A DNA stretch of 32,216 bases, taken from contig JBBQVZ010000025.1 of assembly GCA_038211015.1 (NCBI GenBank), positions 1 through 32,216 on the forward strand, read 5' to 3'. The position numbers were made by a program, and so were the translations under genes. Source of the DNA: JBBQVZ01 sp038211015. Lineage in GTDB: Bacteria; Actinomycetota; UBA4738; HRBIN12. Shown piece after piece: positions 1 through 8,329 of this stretch. How positions within the stretch are numbered: position 1 is the first letter of the stretch; every line of letters begins with the position of its first letter. Below the pieces are notes generated by a model. It made no database searches. It was not told the origin of the DNA and saw only the letters and a program-made list of their open reading frames with translations.

Positions 1-1
1 C

Positions 2-391
2 GACTTCACGCGCAGCTGGATCTGGCCGGCGTGCTCGCCCAGCGGCAAGTGGATCGTCGCGACCGCTACCGCGAACCGTGCCGAGTCGCCGCCGGGCCGC
101 GGGATCCGAGCCCTGTGGTTGCTCTCCACCGACGGCAAGGACCGGACCCGTCTCTCCGGGCCCGGAAACGCCGCCTACGAGGTCGCCCGGTGGTCCGCGG
201 ACGGCCGGTTCATCCTGGTCGTGCGACGAGGCCTCGACCCGGACTCGACCGGCGCGCTGCTCCTGCTCAGCTTCGACCCTGCCACGGGCAACACCAAGCG
301 CGCCGCGGGTCCGGTCGCGCGGCTCGGCGCCGCTCCGGGCGAGCACGGCCACACCGACTGGTCGAACACGAGCGACTGGTTCAAGCCGTAG
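2..391 (+). CDS. C-terminal part of a TolB/WD40-like beta-propeller protein (5' end outside window)
   Basis: The frame is open from the first bases of the window and ends at TAG 389-391, so only the last ~129 residues are present. Short blade-like units are visible, with SPSGKWIVATA and later WSADGRFILVV. They have the Asp/Ser-Gly-Lys/Arg-(W/F)-I pattern of TolB/PD40 propellers. A hydrophilic tail ends in WFKP. No enzyme motif is visible in this part. It lies 79 bases upstream of the lipoprotein gene on the same strand. The role cannot be told from the fragment; a periplasmic or surface propeller is the likely general class. Confidence 0.6.
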   Translation, partial: DFTRSWIWPACSPSGKWIVATATANRAESPPGRGIRALWLLSTDGKDRTRLSGPGNAAYEVARWSADGRFILVVRRGLDPDSTGALLLLSFDPATGNTKRAAGPVARLGAAPGEHGHTDWSNTSDWFKP

Positions 392-470
392 CTGCTGCCC
401 GGCCGTAGACCCTCTGTACGCGAGCTCGCGCGCGCCCGTCGATCGTTCCAACCGAGGAGGCTGATCGCGC

Positions 471-1007
471 TTGTCCATCCGCAGGTCTTTCATCGTCGCG
501 TCCGTGTTCCTGCTCCTGCTCGCCGCGTGCTCCAGCGACGACACCGCCGGTGGCGACACCGGATCGACAGGCGGAAGCTCGCCCACCGAGACCGCGTCGG
601 ACACCCCACCTCCATCCGCGTCGGAGTCACCGGCGTCCGGTGGCGGCGGGGAGACCGAGGTCGAGGCCGAAGACTCCTCCCTCGGGACGATCCTCGTCGA
701 CGCGAACGGGAACACGCTCTACATGTTCAAGCCGGACACGGATGGCACCAGCACGTGCTACGACGACTGCGCGGCGAGTTGGCCGGCCCTGATCGCCAAG
801 GGCGAGGTGAAGGCCGGCGGTGATGGCGACGTCGACGAGTCGCTGTTGGGCACGACCGAGCGCGATGACGGCAAGATGCAGGTGACGTACAACGGCCACC
901 CGCTCTATCACTTCTCCGGCGACGCAGCCGCAGGCGACACCAACGGGCAGGGCATCGGCGACGTGTGGTTCGTGGTCTCGCCGGCCGGGGAGCCGATCAC
1001 GGGCTGA
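471..1007 (+). CDS. Secreted-repeat lipoprotein (Lipoprotein_15 type)
   Basis: This 178-residue protein starts at TTG 471, chosen because AGGAGG at 455-460 sits about 10 bases upstream. Residues 1-20 form a lipoprotein signal: basic MSIRR, a hydrophobic stretch, then lipobox L17-A-A-C20. A Ser/Thr/Pro/Gly-rich linker follows to about residue 65. The rest holds two secreted-repeat units of the Lipoprotein_15 family: GTILVDANGNTLYMF with a CYDDCAASWPAL block, and VTYNGHPLYHFSGD with a GDVWFVV block. Members are membrane-anchored on the outer face, common in actinobacteria, and of unproven function; a role in redox or metal binding has been suggested for relatives. It is convergent with the next gene, with 18 bases between stops. 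Confidence 0.85.
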   Translation: MSIRRSFIVASVFLLLLAACSSDDTAGGDTGSTGGSSPTETASDTPPPSASESPASGGGGETEVEAEDSSLGTILVDANGNTLYMFKPDTDGTSTCYDDCAASWPALIAKGEVKAGGDGDVDESLLGTTERDDGKMQVTYNGHPLYHFSGDAAAGDTNGQGIGDVWFVVSPAGEPITG

Positions 1008-1018
1008 GCCCTCGCGTT

Positions 1019-1038
1019 CGGATCCTTAGCCGGATCCG
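1019..1038. terminator. Short hairpin between convergent genes
   Basis: CGGATCC at 1019-1025 and GGATCCG at 1032-1038 form a perfect 7-bp stem with a 6-base loop. It lies between the stop of the secreted-repeat lipoprotein and the stop of the opposing gene, whose TAA falls in the loop. There is no U-tract, so bidirectional termination is only a position-based inference. Confidence 0.3.
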
Positions 1039-2726
1039 CACCCACTCGTGCACGACGCGGCGAGGGTGCCCGATGCCGCGTAGACGGCTGGTGGGTTACC
1101 CGAGAGCTCGGAGAACGAAGCCATACCCTCTGCCGACGTTCCCTGGACCGTGAGGTCCACGGCTCCCGAGCCCAAGGCCAGCGCTGCCCCGAAACCACCG
1201 GCGTCGTAGCTGCCGGCAGGTTCCATCTGGCCCGCGAGATCGAGATCGAGATCGAGGCTCATGGTCTGCCCGTCGCGCTGACCACTCACGCTCAGCCCCA
1301 TGGTCTCCCACTGCGTGCCCGACATCGGGAACGAGCACTCGGCCTCCCTCGTGTGCGTGGCGACACCCGCTCCCTCGATCGCACCGTCCTCGCCGATGCC
1401 GAACGTGTACGCGATCTCGACGGCGTCTCTACAGACGCCGGCGCCCTCCGGATACGTCACCGAAGACGTGAAGGTTCCGCTCCCCGTCCACACCTCGCCC
1501 GTGTAGTAGCGGATGCAGTCCTTCGACTCCGTGCCGTCGAAGCCGACGCCGGTGGCGCAGAGCTCGATGATCGGCGGCGGGTCGCTGGGGACCTCGTACA
1601 CGGTCTCAAGCAAAGCACCGTACCGGCCGAGATCGCACGGCACAGGCTGGTCGCTCCCAGAGAGGTTCCCGACGGAGTCGAGCACCTCGCTCCCATAGTC
1701 GATGTGGAGCGTTTTCACGCCGAGCGCCGGAGTCAACAACAGCGAGAGCGCCCGGAGATCGATCCGGTCGCCCGGTTCGACCTCGCTCCCCGCCTCAGGA
1801 CTACCCTCGAGTCCGGCCAACAACGACTCACCGTGGTCAGGCAGAGTGAAGTCCCCGGAGCCGCTGGCGCTCCCGGTCGCCTCCAAGTGAACGACAATGC
1901 CCGGCATGTCGGAACCGCCCGAAAGAGAGCAAAGGTTGGTGTTCCCGTTCAGACCGGCCACCGGACCCTCGAGGCTGTCCGACGATGCGAGGGTCGTCGG
2001 CGGCCCCGAGACGGTCGCGGTAAGCGTGCCCGTCGCGCAAGGGCCCAGCCACCACGCTTCGGCCCCAACATCCTCGGCGGGGACCAAGCTCCCGCTTATC
2101 CCGTCGACCGTGCATGTATCGTTCGATATCCCCGGCGGCGGAGGGAGACCGGTCCCATCGTTCGACCAGATGTCCCCACTTCCCAGCGTGTCCCCAGTCT
2201 CGGCTCCTGTGGCAGTCTGAGCGGTCGCGCCGGTCACCGATCCTCCAGCTTCCTGCACCACCCACGGCGCGTGGACAACATGTCCGTCCATCGTGGCTTC
2301 CGTGTCGTAGATACCCGGGGCGAGGCCGTTGGGGGCCACGCCCTGCGAGAACGCACGTCCTCCCTGGCCGACGGTGATCTCATGTGAGAACAGCTCCTCA
2401 CGCTCCTCGAGTCCCGCGACGCGATACCAGGTCACGACCACGGTGGAGCCTTCATCGACGTCCCCGAGCCCGATCACAGCGGTCACCTCGGTGTCTTCCG
2501 TCGTGAAGGAGAGCGTCGGACGGACCTTCGGGTCCTCCCGGTCGACGTGACCGGTGAAGGCGATACCGCGGAGCGGTCCGTCGGGCTGCAACGCGTCGTC
2601 GAGGCTGAACGCGGTCGAGCTCTGAACGGGTTCGGTGCTCTGGTCGCTCGGACCAGGGTCTCCGCCGCTACACGCGGAAGCGAAGATCAGGACGAGAGGC
2701 AACAGTCTGCTGCGGGCTCTGAGCAA
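1026..2726 (-). CDS. Large putative lipoprotein of unknown function
   Basis: I do not recognise this 566-residue protein. The frame is open to a TTG at 2783, but the TTG at 2726 is preferred: AAGGGAAGG lies just upstream, and the product then begins MLRARSRLLPLVLIF and reaches a lipobox Cys at residue 19 (ASAC). The mature part starts with a Ser/Asp/Pro linker. An Ig-like beta region follows (TLSFTTEDTEVTAVIG onwards), then Gly/Ser/Thr-rich beta-strand sequence with scattered Cys and a last all-beta domain ending in Gly/Ser. No catalytic motif is evident. It is probably an exported, membrane-anchored adhesion or binding protein. It stands apart from its neighbours, with 95 featureless bases upstream. 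Confidence 0.7.
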   Translation of the reverse strand: MLRARSRLLPLVLIFASACSGGDPGPSDQSTEPVQSSTAFSLDDALQPDGPLRGIAFTGHVDREDPKVRPTLSFTTEDTEVTAVIGLGDVDEGSTVVVTWYRVAGLEEREELFSHEITVGQGGRAFSQGVAPNGLAPGIYDTEATMDGHVVHAPWVVQEAGGSVTGATAQTATGAETGDTLGSGDIWSNDGTGLPPPPGISNDTCTVDGISGSLVPAEDVGAEAWWLGPCATGTLTATVSGPPTTLASSDSLEGPVAGLNGNTNLCSLSGGSDMPGIVVHLEATGSASGSGDFTLPDHGESLLAGLEGSPEAGSEVEPGDRIDLRALSLLLTPALGVKTLHIDYGSEVLDSVGNLSGSDQPVPCDLGRYGALLETVYEVPSDPPPIIELCATGVGFDGTESKDCIRYYTGEVWTGSGTFTSSVTYPEGAGVCRDAVEIAYTFGIGEDGAIEGAGVATHTREAECSFPMSGTQWETMGLSVSGQRDGQTMSLDLDLDLAGQMEPAGSYDAGGFGAALALGSGAVDLTVQGTSAEGMASFSELSGNPPAVYAASGTLAASCTSGCGSG

Positions 2727-2821
2727 GAGACCTTCCCTTCGCGCGCCGGGTCGGATTCGACCACGCGCGCGAAGGACGCGCAAGAAGTCAGATCTTCGAG
2801 AGTTCGTCCCCTACGCCGCCG

Positions 2822-3607
2822 TCAGCCCGAACCGAACACGGACCAGGTCGGGAACGCGAACGCAAGGAGCCCGAGCGCGAGCAGGAAGCAGCCGATCGGC
2901 CGGACGTATCGCTCGCCATCTCGCGCCGTCTTCTCCACGACCATCACCGCGGTGAGCGCCGCCATCCACCACAGGCTCGCGACGCCGGCCGCGAACCCGA
3001 CCAGCATCAGCGCCCAACAGCACCCCACGCAGAAGCGGCCATGCGCCACACCCAGCCGCAACGCGGCCGCCGAACCCCGATCGTAGTGCTGGACCAGGAA
3101 CGTCCCGGGATGCCGGCATTCGCTCAGGCAACGGTCCTTCAGGTCGGAGAACTGGAACGCGCCCGCGAGGAGCAGGGTCGAGCCGGCGATCACGTACTGG
3201 TGCGCGCCGAGCCACGCCCAGTCGTGCACGAGCCGGTGCAGGCCCATGTCTCCGATGAACGCCGCGAGCCCGAACGCCGACCACACCAACGCGTAGCCCG
3301 CGACGAGCGCAGCCAACGCGCGCTCGGGCCTCGGACGCGCGGAGGACGCGACCCGGAACGAGCGGATCATCGGGATGCTCGACGGCAACATCATCGCCGC
3401 GATCATCAGCTGCCATGCCACGAGGAACAGCCCCGCGCTCACCCACAACGGCAGACCATCGTGCTCGAGCGCGTCGTGATGTACGAGTGCCGCGGTGCCG
3501 GTCGCCTGGGCGACGATCGCGACGGCCCATGCCACCGCGATCGCCGCCACCAGCACCCGGGGAACCCGAACCGTGGCGGCCCGAGCAGCCGTATCCGTTC
3601 GGATCAC
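2822..3607 (-). CDS. DUF2182 predicted metal-binding integral membrane protein
   Basis: The 261-residue product has the DUF2182 signatures: a membrane segment with WQLMIAAMMLPSSIPM, a cytoplasmic-type DRCLSECRHPG motif, and FCVGCCWALMLVGF. About six hydrophobic segments are visible. The Cys-rich motifs are why the family is described as metal-binding; its reaction is unknown. The start is GTG 3607, which overlaps the TGA of the upstream DUF1326 gene in a GTGA arrangement, so translation is probably coupled. A frame-open extension to 3694 would lie inside DUF1326 and is not membrane-like. DUF2182 and DUF1326 are often neighbours, and the overlap supports a shared job, perhaps metal handling (inference). 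Confidence 0.85.
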   Translation of the reverse strand: MIRTDTAARAATVRVPRVLVAAIAVAWAVAIVAQATGTAALVHHDALEHDGLPLWVSAGLFLVAWQLMIAAMMLPSSIPMIRSFRVASSARPRPERALAALVAGYALVWSAFGLAAFIGDMGLHRLVHDWAWLGAHQYVIAGSTLLLAGAFQFSDLKDRCLSECRHPGTFLVQHYDRGSAAALRLGVAHGRFCVGCCWALMLVGFAAGVASLWWMAALTAVMVVEKTARDGERYVRPIGCFLLALGLLAFAFPTWSVFGSG

Positions 3608-4248
3608 GCGACGTACTCCATCTTCCACTCGGACTGGATCGCGTTGCGTCCCTCGAACTCCCACTCCATGCCGTAGGCAGGCAGCGTGAGCCACGTCGTG
3701 GACGCCTTCGAGACCCAGGCCGGTGAACCGGGAACCGTCGAGAAGATCGAGTCTCGTAGCGTGGTCACCGTTCCGTCGGCACTCCGGTACGGCTCCATGG
3801 ACGATTCCAGGACACCGGGTATCGCGAGCGAGCCGACGCCGTCACGGACCTCGTGGGAGATCGGCACGCTCTCGACGCCCTTCACGGTGCCGAACAGCTG
3901 CGCCAGATCGGCGAGCGGCCCGCCGAGCGCCCCGCCGAGCGCCGCCACGAGACCATCGTGCTGCTCGGGCGTCGCCCGATCGTCCACGAGCACGACGACA
4001 TCCCAATTGCCGGCCAGGACGTTGCCCGGGATGTAGCAGACGGCCACGACCGAGAGCCCCGAGACGTCCACCCCCTGCACCCGCCCCGACGAGATGTGGT
4101 ACGCGAGGAACGAGCGGCAATCACCCAGATCCGGGTCCTCCCCGATCCAGCACGGGCACAGCACGTTGCACGAACATGCCTCGAGCAGGGACCCTTCGAG
4201 CGAGTAGATCTCCTGCGTCCCCTGCGGCTTCACCTCGGTCTTCGACAT
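3604..4248 (-). CDS. DUF1326 domain protein
   Basis: A 214-residue soluble protein. The start at ATG 4248 is chosen over GTG 4272 because GGAGGAGG lies about 5 bases upstream. The N-terminal motif LEACSCNVLCPCWIGEDP, with four Cys in a CxCxxxCxC pattern, is the hallmark of DUF1326. The family's C-terminal part is present, with a GMEWEFEGRNAIQSEW-like end. No signal peptide is seen. The Cys cluster looks like a metal or thiol site, but family function is unknown. It is first in a two-gene operon; its TGA overlaps the GTG of the DUF2182 membrane protein, which suggests a soluble/membrane partner pair. Confidence 0.88.
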   Translation of the reverse strand: MSKTEVKPQGTQEIYSLEGSLLEACSCNVLCPCWIGEDPDLGDCRSFLAYHISSGRVQGVDVSGLSVVAVCYIPGNVLAGNWDVVVLVDDRATPEQHDGLVAALGGALGGPLADLAQLFGTVKGVESVPISHEVRDGVGSLAIPGVLESSMEPYRSADGTVTTLRDSIFSTVPGSPAWVSKASTTWLTLPAYGMEWEFEGRNAIQSEWKMEYVA

Positions 4249-4336
4249 CGCTCCTCCTCCCGGGACGCCCACCGTGGCATCCGCCTCTGCATCGACTGGC
4301 GTGAATCCTCACGGAACGGTTGTTCCTTCCACCGGG

Positions 4337-7300
4337 TCACAGCTCCCACTGCGGCGGCACCTGACCGGGCGGCGCGTACACGCAGAACCTGCCGGTCCGG
4401 ATCGACGCGTCGAGGTGCCGGCCGAGCGCGGGACACTCCTCACCGATCGCCCGCACCGCCGCGCGGATGGCCTTCGTCACGTTGATGCGCGCCCGCTCCG
4501 CATCGGACGGCAGCGAACGGTCCCGGCCGCCGAGGCCCAGCGCGCGGCCCAGCTCGTCCCCGAGCGCTTCGATCTCCTCCTGGATCTTCGCCGAGCGCTC
4601 GGGATCGTTCCATGCGCGCGCCTCTTCCAGGTCGTCGTCCAGCTCCCGCAGACGCCGCCGATAGGCTTCCTTCGCTCGCGCGTCGAGCACCGGCTCCTCC
4701 CGCTCGGTCACGTGGCGCGCGAGGTCATCGTCGGCCGTAGCCGCCACGGTCGTCCCGCCGGACTCGGCCTGGATCAACTCGAGGACATGGAGCTCGCGTC
4801 CCGGGGCCGCGAGCAGGTGCGCGAGGTGGCGCAAACCTTTCCGATCCCGCAGCCTGGCCATCTCGTCGCCGTAGCGGACCGTCCAGTACTGCCCTTCGCG
4901 GATGAGCGACGCACGCGGGGCCGCGACTGACGCGGCGTCGACACCGGTGGTCGGCGCCAGGGTCCGCGCTCGCTCCCGGATGCCGGGCATATCGAGCTCG
5001 TCGCAGATCGCGATCGCTGCGGACAGCAACTCACCTGCGCGGACCTCGTCGCCGGGACCACGCCGCGCAAGCAGCATCCGAGCGCGTTCGATCAGCACCA
5101 TCGCCCGGATCGCCCTGGCCCCCATCGCGTCGCAACGCTCCACGGCAACCAGGAAGTGCGCCTCGGCGTCGTCCCACCGCTCGAGCATCGCGGCGAGCAT
5201 CCCGAGCCGCATCGACACCGGCCCGAACGGCAGCGTCGAGACGGAGATCGCGTGCCGATCGGCGAACGGCACGAGCAGCTCGTACAGGGAACGCGCGCGG
5301 CGTTCGTCGCCGACCAACACGCACGCCTGCGCGAGCGCGCACGCGTGCAAGAGCCACAGTCCGTCGCGCGGCAGGTCGGAGAAGTCGCGGCGCGCGTGCC
5401 GTTCGACCTCGGCCCGCGCGGCCCGTTCGTCTCCGAGCTCGGCCGCTGCGAGCGCATCCCGCCAGCGAGCGATCGGGTAAAGCTCACCATGTCGCACGGT
5501 TCGGTCGACCCGTTCCTCCAGACGGCCCTGCGCCCAACGGATCGCGAAGACCTGCGCGTCCTCGTACATGTAGACGACGTCCTCGCTCTCGCGGACCCGA
5601 GCGATGCCGAACGCGGTGCTCAACAAGCGGTCGGCGTCGGTCAGCCGTCCGTCCAGGAGCGCGCGCATCCCCTGGAGACACGCGACGTGCCAGATGTAGA
5701 ACGGCTGCCTGATCCTGGCGGCGAGCTGTTCCATCGCGGCCAGCTCCGCGTCGACGCCTCTGATGTCGCACATCTCGAGGAAGCAGTGGAGCCGGGCGTG
5801 TCGCGCCAGGAACGCGGCTTCCTCGTCGCCCGCGCCCGTAGCCGCCAGCAACATCTCCTGCGCGTTCGCCAGGCGGTCCTCGGTGGTGTCGGGAGACAAC
5901 GTCGCCCAGTGCCGGCCGTGGAACGATTCGACGAGCGCCTCCGGATCGCCGAGACGCAGAGCCATGTCTACTGCTTCTCGCGCCAACGCGCGGCTTCGAT
6001 CCGTCTCATGGAACTGGTACAGCTCCGCGGCCAACCGCGCGAGCGTCCTGGCTCGGAGGGAGGAGTCACCCGGTGGGAGCGTTCGCTGCGCCTCCTCCAG
6101 CAATGCGACACCCGTGTTCCGGGGATCGACATTCGTCGTCACCAGGAGTCCTCCGAAGCCCAGACGGACGGGGGCGGCGCTCGTCACGTGGGCGAGCGCG
6201 GCGCGCGCGACCGCCTCAGGATCACCGGCATCGCGCGACAGGTCCGCCGCCTCCTCATAGCAGCGCCGGGCTCCGACCGTGTCGCCGGATCGAGCTCGCG
6301 CTTCGCCGAGTCGCATCAGGATGTCCCGGCGGCCACCGCTCTGATCCTCGGACGGAGCCAACAGTTGGAGCGCACGTTCGTAGAGCGCCACCGCGTCTTC
6401 GTACGCCAACACGGCGACCGCGCGATCGGCGGCGAGCATCGAGTACTCGACGGCGCGGCGCCCGTCGTCCAACGCGGCCGCTCGTGTGAGGTGATGCGCG
6501 ATCGCGGCCAGGTGCGGACCGAGGTCGTCGCGGAACACATGTTCCAACACGTCGCCCGCCGTGCGATGCAGCTCCAGCCGGCGACCGGCCGGCAGATCGT
6601 CGTAGAGCGTCTCGCGGACCAGGTCGTGCGCGAACGCGTACTCCCCCAGCGCGCCGGGGTCTTCGGTCAAGATGCCCGCCCTGACGGCCTCGGTGACGAC
6701 GTCGGCCGTGCGATCGACATCGAGCGTCCCCGCTTCGACGATGACCCGGAGGTCGAGATCACGGCCGAGCACGGAGGCCACGCGGAGCATCCCGATCGCA
6801 TCCGCTGACAGCGCTGCCACGCGCCGCCGGATCAGCGCCCGGACCTCTTCCGGGAGGCGAAGCATCGCGGCTTCGTCGGACGTGCCTAACCGTCCTTCGG
6901 CGATCAGGACGCGGACGACCTCACCGAGGAAGAACGGGTTGCCTCCCGTCACGTCCTGGAGGCGAGCGGCGATCGCGTCGGACGTCGGCTCGCCGCCCAC
7001 GAGCGTGAGGTAAGACGTCACCTCCTCCACGCTCAACCCGCGCAGCGGCACCCGGCGACCCAAACGGGTGAGCTCGCCGAACAGCTCGGCGTGATCGAGG
7101 ACCCGAGGCTCGCTCTCGCGGTACGAGCCCAGCACGATCACGCGCCGCGTGTCGGCTGAAGTCGCGAGGAACCGAAGGAGGAGCAGCGACGGCTCGTCGG
7201 CGGCATGGAGGTCGTCGAGCACGATCATCACCGGCTGCTCGCTCGAAATGTCGCCGAGGAACGTGGCGACCCCTTCGAACAAACGGAACCGTTCGGCATC

Positions 7301-7696
7301 GGGATCGACCGCCGAGGAGACCGATGAACGCCGGGATGGGCGTGCCGCAGCGTCGTCGCTCGCCGGAGCCAGCGCGTCGAAGTCCCCACCCGCGGCGCGC
7401 ACGACCTGGACCCACGGCCAGTACGCGGGCGCGCCGCCGCCGTCCCAACAGCGACCGACCAGCACGCGCCAACCATCCGCTCTCGCCGATGTGGCGAGGA
7501 CCTCCATCAGCCGGCTCTTGCCGATGCCCGGCTCGCCACAGACCAAGAAGACGGCTCCGTGGCCGTCGCTGGCGTCGGCGAACGCCGCGCCGAGCTCGTC
7601 CAGCTCGCGGGTGCGACCGACGAACGGTCGAACCTGCTCTGACGTCCCGGCGCCGATGCCCTCGCCGACCGGTCGTGTCCGTGTGGGGCCCGGCAT
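4337..7696 (-). CDS. Large AAA_16 ATPase with TPR-like region and C-terminal regulator-like domain
   Basis: This 1119-residue protein starts at ATG 7696. Residues ~25-200 are an AAA_16 ATPase: FVGRTREL entry motif, Walker A GEPGIGKS at 54-61, Walker B VMIVLDD at 156-162. Residues ~200-430 follow the MalT/LuxR-type NTPase pattern (GGNPFFLGEVVRVL). Residues ~430-900 are Ala/Leu/Arg-rich helical repeats of TPR type. The last ~190 residues (from LIREGQYWTVRYG, then RDRKGLRHLAHLLAAPGREL and a helical tail) resemble the C-terminal domain of actinobacterial regulator-like ATPases; I see no classical LuxR helix-turn-helix. It probably acts as a STAND-type switch for transcription or signalling. The ligand is unknown. 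It lies 72 bases downstream of the patatin/membrane-protein pair on the same strand. Confidence 0.85.
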   Translation of the reverse strand: MPGPTRTRPVGEGIGAGTSEQVRPFVGRTRELDELGAAFADASDGHGAVFLVCGEPGIGKSRLMEVLATSARADGWRVLVGRCWDGGGAPAYWPWVQVVRAAGGDFDALAPASDDAAARPSRRSSVSSAVDPDAERFRLFEGVATFLGDISSEQPVMIVLDDLHAADEPSLLLLRFLATSADTRRVIVLGSYRESEPRVLDHAELFGELTRLGRRVPLRGLSVEEVTSYLTLVGGEPTSDAIAARLQDVTGGNPFFLGEVVRVLIAEGRLGTSDEAAMLRLPEEVRALIRRRVAALSADAIGMLRVASVLGRDLDLRVIVEAGTLDVDRTADVVTEAVRAGILTEDPGALGEYAFAHDLVRETLYDDLPAGRRLELHRTAGDVLEHVFRDDLGPHLAAIAHHLTRAAALDDGRRAVEYSMLAADRAVAVLAYEDAVALYERALQLLAPSEDQSGGRRDILMRLGEARARSGDTVGARRCYEEAADLSRDAGDPEAVARAALAHVTSAAPVRLGFGGLLVTTNVDPRNTGVALLEEAQRTLPPGDSSLRARTLARLAAELYQFHETDRSRALAREAVDMALRLGDPEALVESFHGRHWATLSPDTTEDRLANAQEMLLAATGAGDEEAAFLARHARLHCFLEMCDIRGVDAELAAMEQLAARIRQPFYIWHVACLQGMRALLDGRLTDADRLLSTAFGIARVRESEDVVYMYEDAQVFAIRWAQGRLEERVDRTVRHGELYPIARWRDALAAAELGDERAARAEVERHARRDFSDLPRDGLWLLHACALAQACVLVGDERRARSLYELLVPFADRHAISVSTLPFGPVSMRLGMLAAMLERWDDAEAHFLVAVERCDAMGARAIRAMVLIERARMLLARRGPGDEVRAGELLSAAIAICDELDMPGIRERARTLAPTTGVDAASVAAPRASLIREGQYWTVRYGDEMARLRDRKGLRHLAHLLAAPGRELHVLELIQAESGGTTVAATADDDLARHVTEREEPVLDARAKEAYRRRLRELDDDLEEARAWNDPERSAKIQEEIEALGDELGRALGLGGRDRSLPSDAERARINVTKAIRAAVRAIGEECPALGRHLDASIRTGRFCVYAPPGQVPPQWEL

Positions 7697-7768
7697 GACG
7701 CCGCTAGTGTCACCCCGGAGCGTCGTTGCCGTCCAGCCGAGCGACGCGAGGCGCCGGCCGCTCGACGA

Positions 7769-8329
7769 TCAGGCCACGGGCACCCAGGGACCGAGGACGA
7801 TCAGCCGCTGGGCGGCGACGACCACGAGCGCGAGCCACGCGAAGTGCAAGGCGAACTTCGCGATCGTGAAGCCCCACGCCGTCGCGACCGACCCCGGATG
7901 CGGCAGGGCAGCCGCCGGAACCTTCCCCACGCCATAGAGCAACAACAGGTCTTCCGCGACGTCGGCGAGACCAGCGAGGGCGGGCAGGAAGCTCAGGAAT
8001 CGCCACGGACTGTCGGGCCCAAGGAGCAACCCCAAGATCCCATCCGCCAACACCACGCCAGCCACGCCCAGCAAGATCGCGAACACCACGTCCCAGATCA
8101 GCTGCATCCGGTAGACATGCCAGCCGCTGTTTCCCACATCCTTGATGAACTGCAGCACCGCGTTCGCGTCGTAGCGCTTCGTCGGTCTCCCCTCGGGTAC
8201 GGGCCGGCCCGCGCGTCGCCTCAGCACGCTCGCATACCCACCGGTGAGGAACATGAGCGCGAGCGCCAACGCCGCCGCGCCCGCGGCAACCGTCACCCAC
8301 GGGTGCACGTGGGCATGGAGGAGGTTCAC
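7769..8329 (-). CDS. Small integral membrane protein coupled to the patatin-like gene
   Basis: This 186-residue protein starts at GTG 8329, overlapping the TGA of the upstream patatin-like gene as GTGA. Four hydrophobic segments are visible, near residues 11-30, 75-102, 112-137 and 150-176. A short basic cytoplasmic loop lies after the first. I do not recognise a family or catalytic motif. Tight coupling to a membrane-anchored lipase suggests a partner or accessory subunit, possibly a membrane chaperone or an immunity-like protein (inference). Confidence 0.7.
   Translation of the reverse strand: MNLLHAHVHPWVTVAAGAAALALALMFLTGGYASVLRRRAGRPVPEGRPTKRYDANAVLQFIKDVGNSGWHVYRMQLIWDVVFAILLGVAGVVLADGILGLLLGPDSPWRFLSFLPALAGLADVAEDLLLLYGVGKVPAAALPHPGSVATAWGFTIAKFALHFAWLALVVVAAQRLIVLGPWVPVA

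Noticed and set aside
1353..2387. Open plus-strand frame of 344 codons
   Set aside because: It is antisense to the large putative lipoprotein, which has a good signal peptide and ribosome binding site.
5156..6808. Open plus-strand frame of 550 codons
   Set aside because: It lies wholly inside the AAA_16 gene on the other strand, is rich in Arg/His/Glu as expected for an antisense frame in GC-rich DNA, and has no domain motif.
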